5,829 bases of DNA. It comes from Methylacidiphilum caldifontis. GTDB lineage: Bacteria > Verrucomicrobiota > Verrucomicrobiia > Methylacidiphilales > CAMAQI01. The notes below the pieces were generated by a model, which did not search any database, was not told the origin of the DNA, and was given only the letters and a program-made list of their open reading frames with translations. Shown here piece by piece: positions 5,686 to 5,829 of this stretch (position 1 is the first letter of the stretch; each line of letters begins with the position of its first letter). The position numbers and the translations under genes are program-made. The DNA is taken from NCBI GenBank assembly GCA_945860255.1, contig CAMAQI010000155.1:1-5829 (forward strand), given 5' to 3'.

Positions 5686-5829
5686 TGGTCCCCGAAATTC
5701 GGGCCAGTTGTTAAGCTATAGAATGGTGGTCAAGGGACGAACAAAAGTTCAAACTGGAGCCACTAAAATGAAAGCAAAACGACGAAGACATGATTCTACC
5801 TTTAAATCCCGAGTAGCCCTTGAGGCGAT
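5686..5829 (+). mobile_element. IS3-family insertion sequence, left end, partial
   Basis: The element starts with TGGTCCCCGAAATTCGGG followed by CCAG. It begins with the TG usual for IS3-family ends and is itself partly palindromic (CCCGAA with TTCGGG). The start of an IS3-type OrfA follows 60 bp later. TATAGAAT at 5717-5724 could be the -10 of the transposase promoter, without a clear -35. The end at 5686 coincides with the end of repeat C. The second orf, the frameshift site and the right inverted repeat lie beyond the window. Confidence 0.75.
5768..5829 (+). CDS. IS3-family transposase OrfA, N-terminal fragment
   Basis: The first 20 codons read MKAKRRRHDSTFKSRVALEA before the window ends. 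The basic start followed by the pattern (R/H)xxxFKxxVALEA is typical of OrfA of IS3-family elements, whose helix-turn-helix N-terminus binds the inverted repeats. GGAG lies about 9 nt upstream of the ATG. In this family OrfA is normally joined to the DDE-type OrfB by -1 frameshifting; that part is not visible. The subgroup cannot be assigned from 20 residues. Confidence 0.8.
   Translation, partial: MKAKRRRHDSTFKSRVALEA

Overview
The window reads as a chromosomal segment of a Gram-negative-type bacterium of unclear lineage. The genes are ordinary housekeeping or envelope genes: a BirA-type biotin ligase, a GDP-mannose-forming nucleotidyltransferase and a signal-peptide LysM protein. The spaces between them are crowded with dispersed inverted repeats and mobile elements. 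No phylogenetic marker is present, so the taxon cannot be named from this sequence alone.

Layout, left to right. Positions 1-127 (minus strand) look like the 5' domain-I part of a group II intron running off the left edge: a chain of nested hairpins, one with a GUGA tetraloop, and a 5' end fitting GNGYG. Its proposed boundary coincides with the point where a copy of a dispersed repeat is interrupted. At 252-1374 lie two coupled minus-strand genes. One encodes a small three-helix membrane protein. The other encodes a 297-residue protein of a family often labelled '3-methyladenine DNA glycosylase' on doubtful grounds. Positions 1375-1952 have no gene but hold a roughly 410 bp MITE-like element with 44-nt inverted ends and a compact, cloverleaf-like core. 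birA occupies 1953-2903 (minus). A second hairpin repeat fills the gap at 3002-3092. A likely minus-strand operon follows: a LysM/coiled-coil exported protein (4283-4921), then mannose-1-phosphate guanylyltransferase (3166-4233). A membrane-anchored coiled-coil protein (5005-5478) is divergent from it. The right end holds a third inverted repeat (5569-5685), abutted exactly by the left end of an IS3-family insertion sequence whose orfA runs off the window.

How the genes work together: ManC supplies GDP-mannose for surface polysaccharide or glycan, and its co-directional neighbour is a peptidoglycan-binding envelope protein, so 3166-5478 is plausibly a small cell-envelope cluster. BirA attaches biotin to carboxylase subunits and may also repress biotin genes, none of which are in view. 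The most distinctive feature is the family of non-coding inverted repeats that share sequence modules. Two unrelated mobile elements, an intron at the left and an IS at the right, sit exactly at the edges of copies of these repeats. No new defence or metabolic system was found.
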